A DNA stretch of 64,000 nucleotides from contig JJOH01000012.1 of assembly GCA_000696115.1 (NCBI GenBank), positions 124,001 to 188,000 of the forward strand. Direction: 5' to 3'. This DNA comes from Streptomyces olindensis (GTDB lineage Bacteria > Actinomycetota > Actinomycetes > Streptomycetales > Streptomycetaceae). A program made the position numbers and the translations under genes. The first letter of the stretch is position 1. Every line of letters begins with the position of its first letter. Below the pieces are notes generated by a model, which saw only the letters and a list, made by a program, of their open reading frames with translations, had not been told where the DNA came from and did not search any database. This document shows, one piece after another, positions 63,892-64,000 of this stretch.

Positions 63892-64000
63892 AGCCCAGCC
63901 TGCGCACCGTACGCCTCGCCCTCGCCGAGCCGCTGCGCATCTCCCGTTCCACCATGGCCGCACGCGACGCCGTGTGGCTGACCGTCGAGCACGACGGACT
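63888..64000 (+). CDS. Enolase-superfamily protein (dipeptide-epimerase-like), N-terminal part, cut by window edge
   Basis: Only 37 residues are visible: K-P-S-L-R-T-V-R-L-A-L-A-E-P-L-R-I-S-R-S then T-M-A-A-R-D-A-V-W-L-T-V-E-H-D-G. This is the capping-domain start of the muconate-lactonizing/Ala-Glu epimerase branch of the enolase superfamily. GTG overlaps the PLP-enzyme stop, so it is the fourth coupled gene. Epimerisation or racemisation of an amino-acid or dipeptide intermediate is a reasonable guess; the catalytic Lys pair lies outside the window. Confidence 0.6.
   Translation, partial: MKPSLRTVRLALAEPLRISRSTMAARDAVWLTVEHDG

Overview
The window is very GC-rich, densely coding actinobacterial chromosome, almost certainly Streptomyces. 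Evidence: third-position G/C bias throughout, GTG and TTG starts, and genes typical of the Streptomyces core chromosome: sepH, cutRS, a DUF4193 protein, dut-DUF3710, a Pat-type acetyltransferase and ceoB/ceoC. All assignments were made by reading sequence and motifs; no database search was run.

1-38 kb is mostly core genome. It runs: an M16 protease pair (first gene cut by the window edge); an M23 cell-wall hydrolase behind a ydaO-type c-di-AMP riboswitch; a GntR regulator and HPr; the GNAT/acyl-CoA-synthetase fusion; a phosphatase-thymidine kinase set; a VOC protein and a rhodanese; the division protein SepH; an ALO-type oxidase with an overlapping MFS gene; ferrochelatase-IMPase; CutRS; DUF4193, DUF3093, thioesterase, Dut and DUF3710. 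Next come a secreted alginate-lyase-type protein, KdpD/KdpE without kdpFABC, an OB-fold protein, DUF3159, the CeoB/CeoC RCK pair, a PfkB kinase, a lipoprotein with a 39-aa membrane peptide, a KimA-like K+ importer and a TRAM/RlmD-type RNA methyltransferase. The K+ genes together with the riboswitch point to a K+/c-di-AMP theme.

38.2-52.1 kb looks like an accessory island. It lies between the real 3' end of the RNA methyltransferase gene and a second, diverged 54-bp copy of that 3' end at 52.02 kb. It holds six secreted plant-polysaccharide enzymes: two GH74 xyloglucanases, an SGNH esterase, a GH27 alpha-galactosidase, a GH62 alpha-L-arabinofuranosidase and a GH127 beta-L-arabinofuranosidase. 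Five of the six carry a ricin-type (CBM13-like) lectin module. LacI-type operators precede the first GH74 gene, and an 18-bp palindrome precedes the GH62 gene. No integrase is visible.

52-64 kb is variable: a remnant of an AMP-dependent ligase, a SARP/BTAD regulator divergent from a haloacetate-dehalogenase-like hydrolase, a D-threonine aldolase/D-serine dehydratase-like enzyme, a class 3 lipase, an endolysin-like amidase and a secreted alpha/beta-hydrolase peptidase. At the right edge a tightly coupled operon begins: ATP-grasp, DUF364-like 'heavy-metal chelation' protein, cysteine-synthase-like PLP enzyme, enolase-superfamily protein. A Zur/Fur-like box lies inside its predicted promoter. 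This looks like a metal-controlled small-molecule (metallophore-type) pathway and is the best candidate here for an undescribed system.
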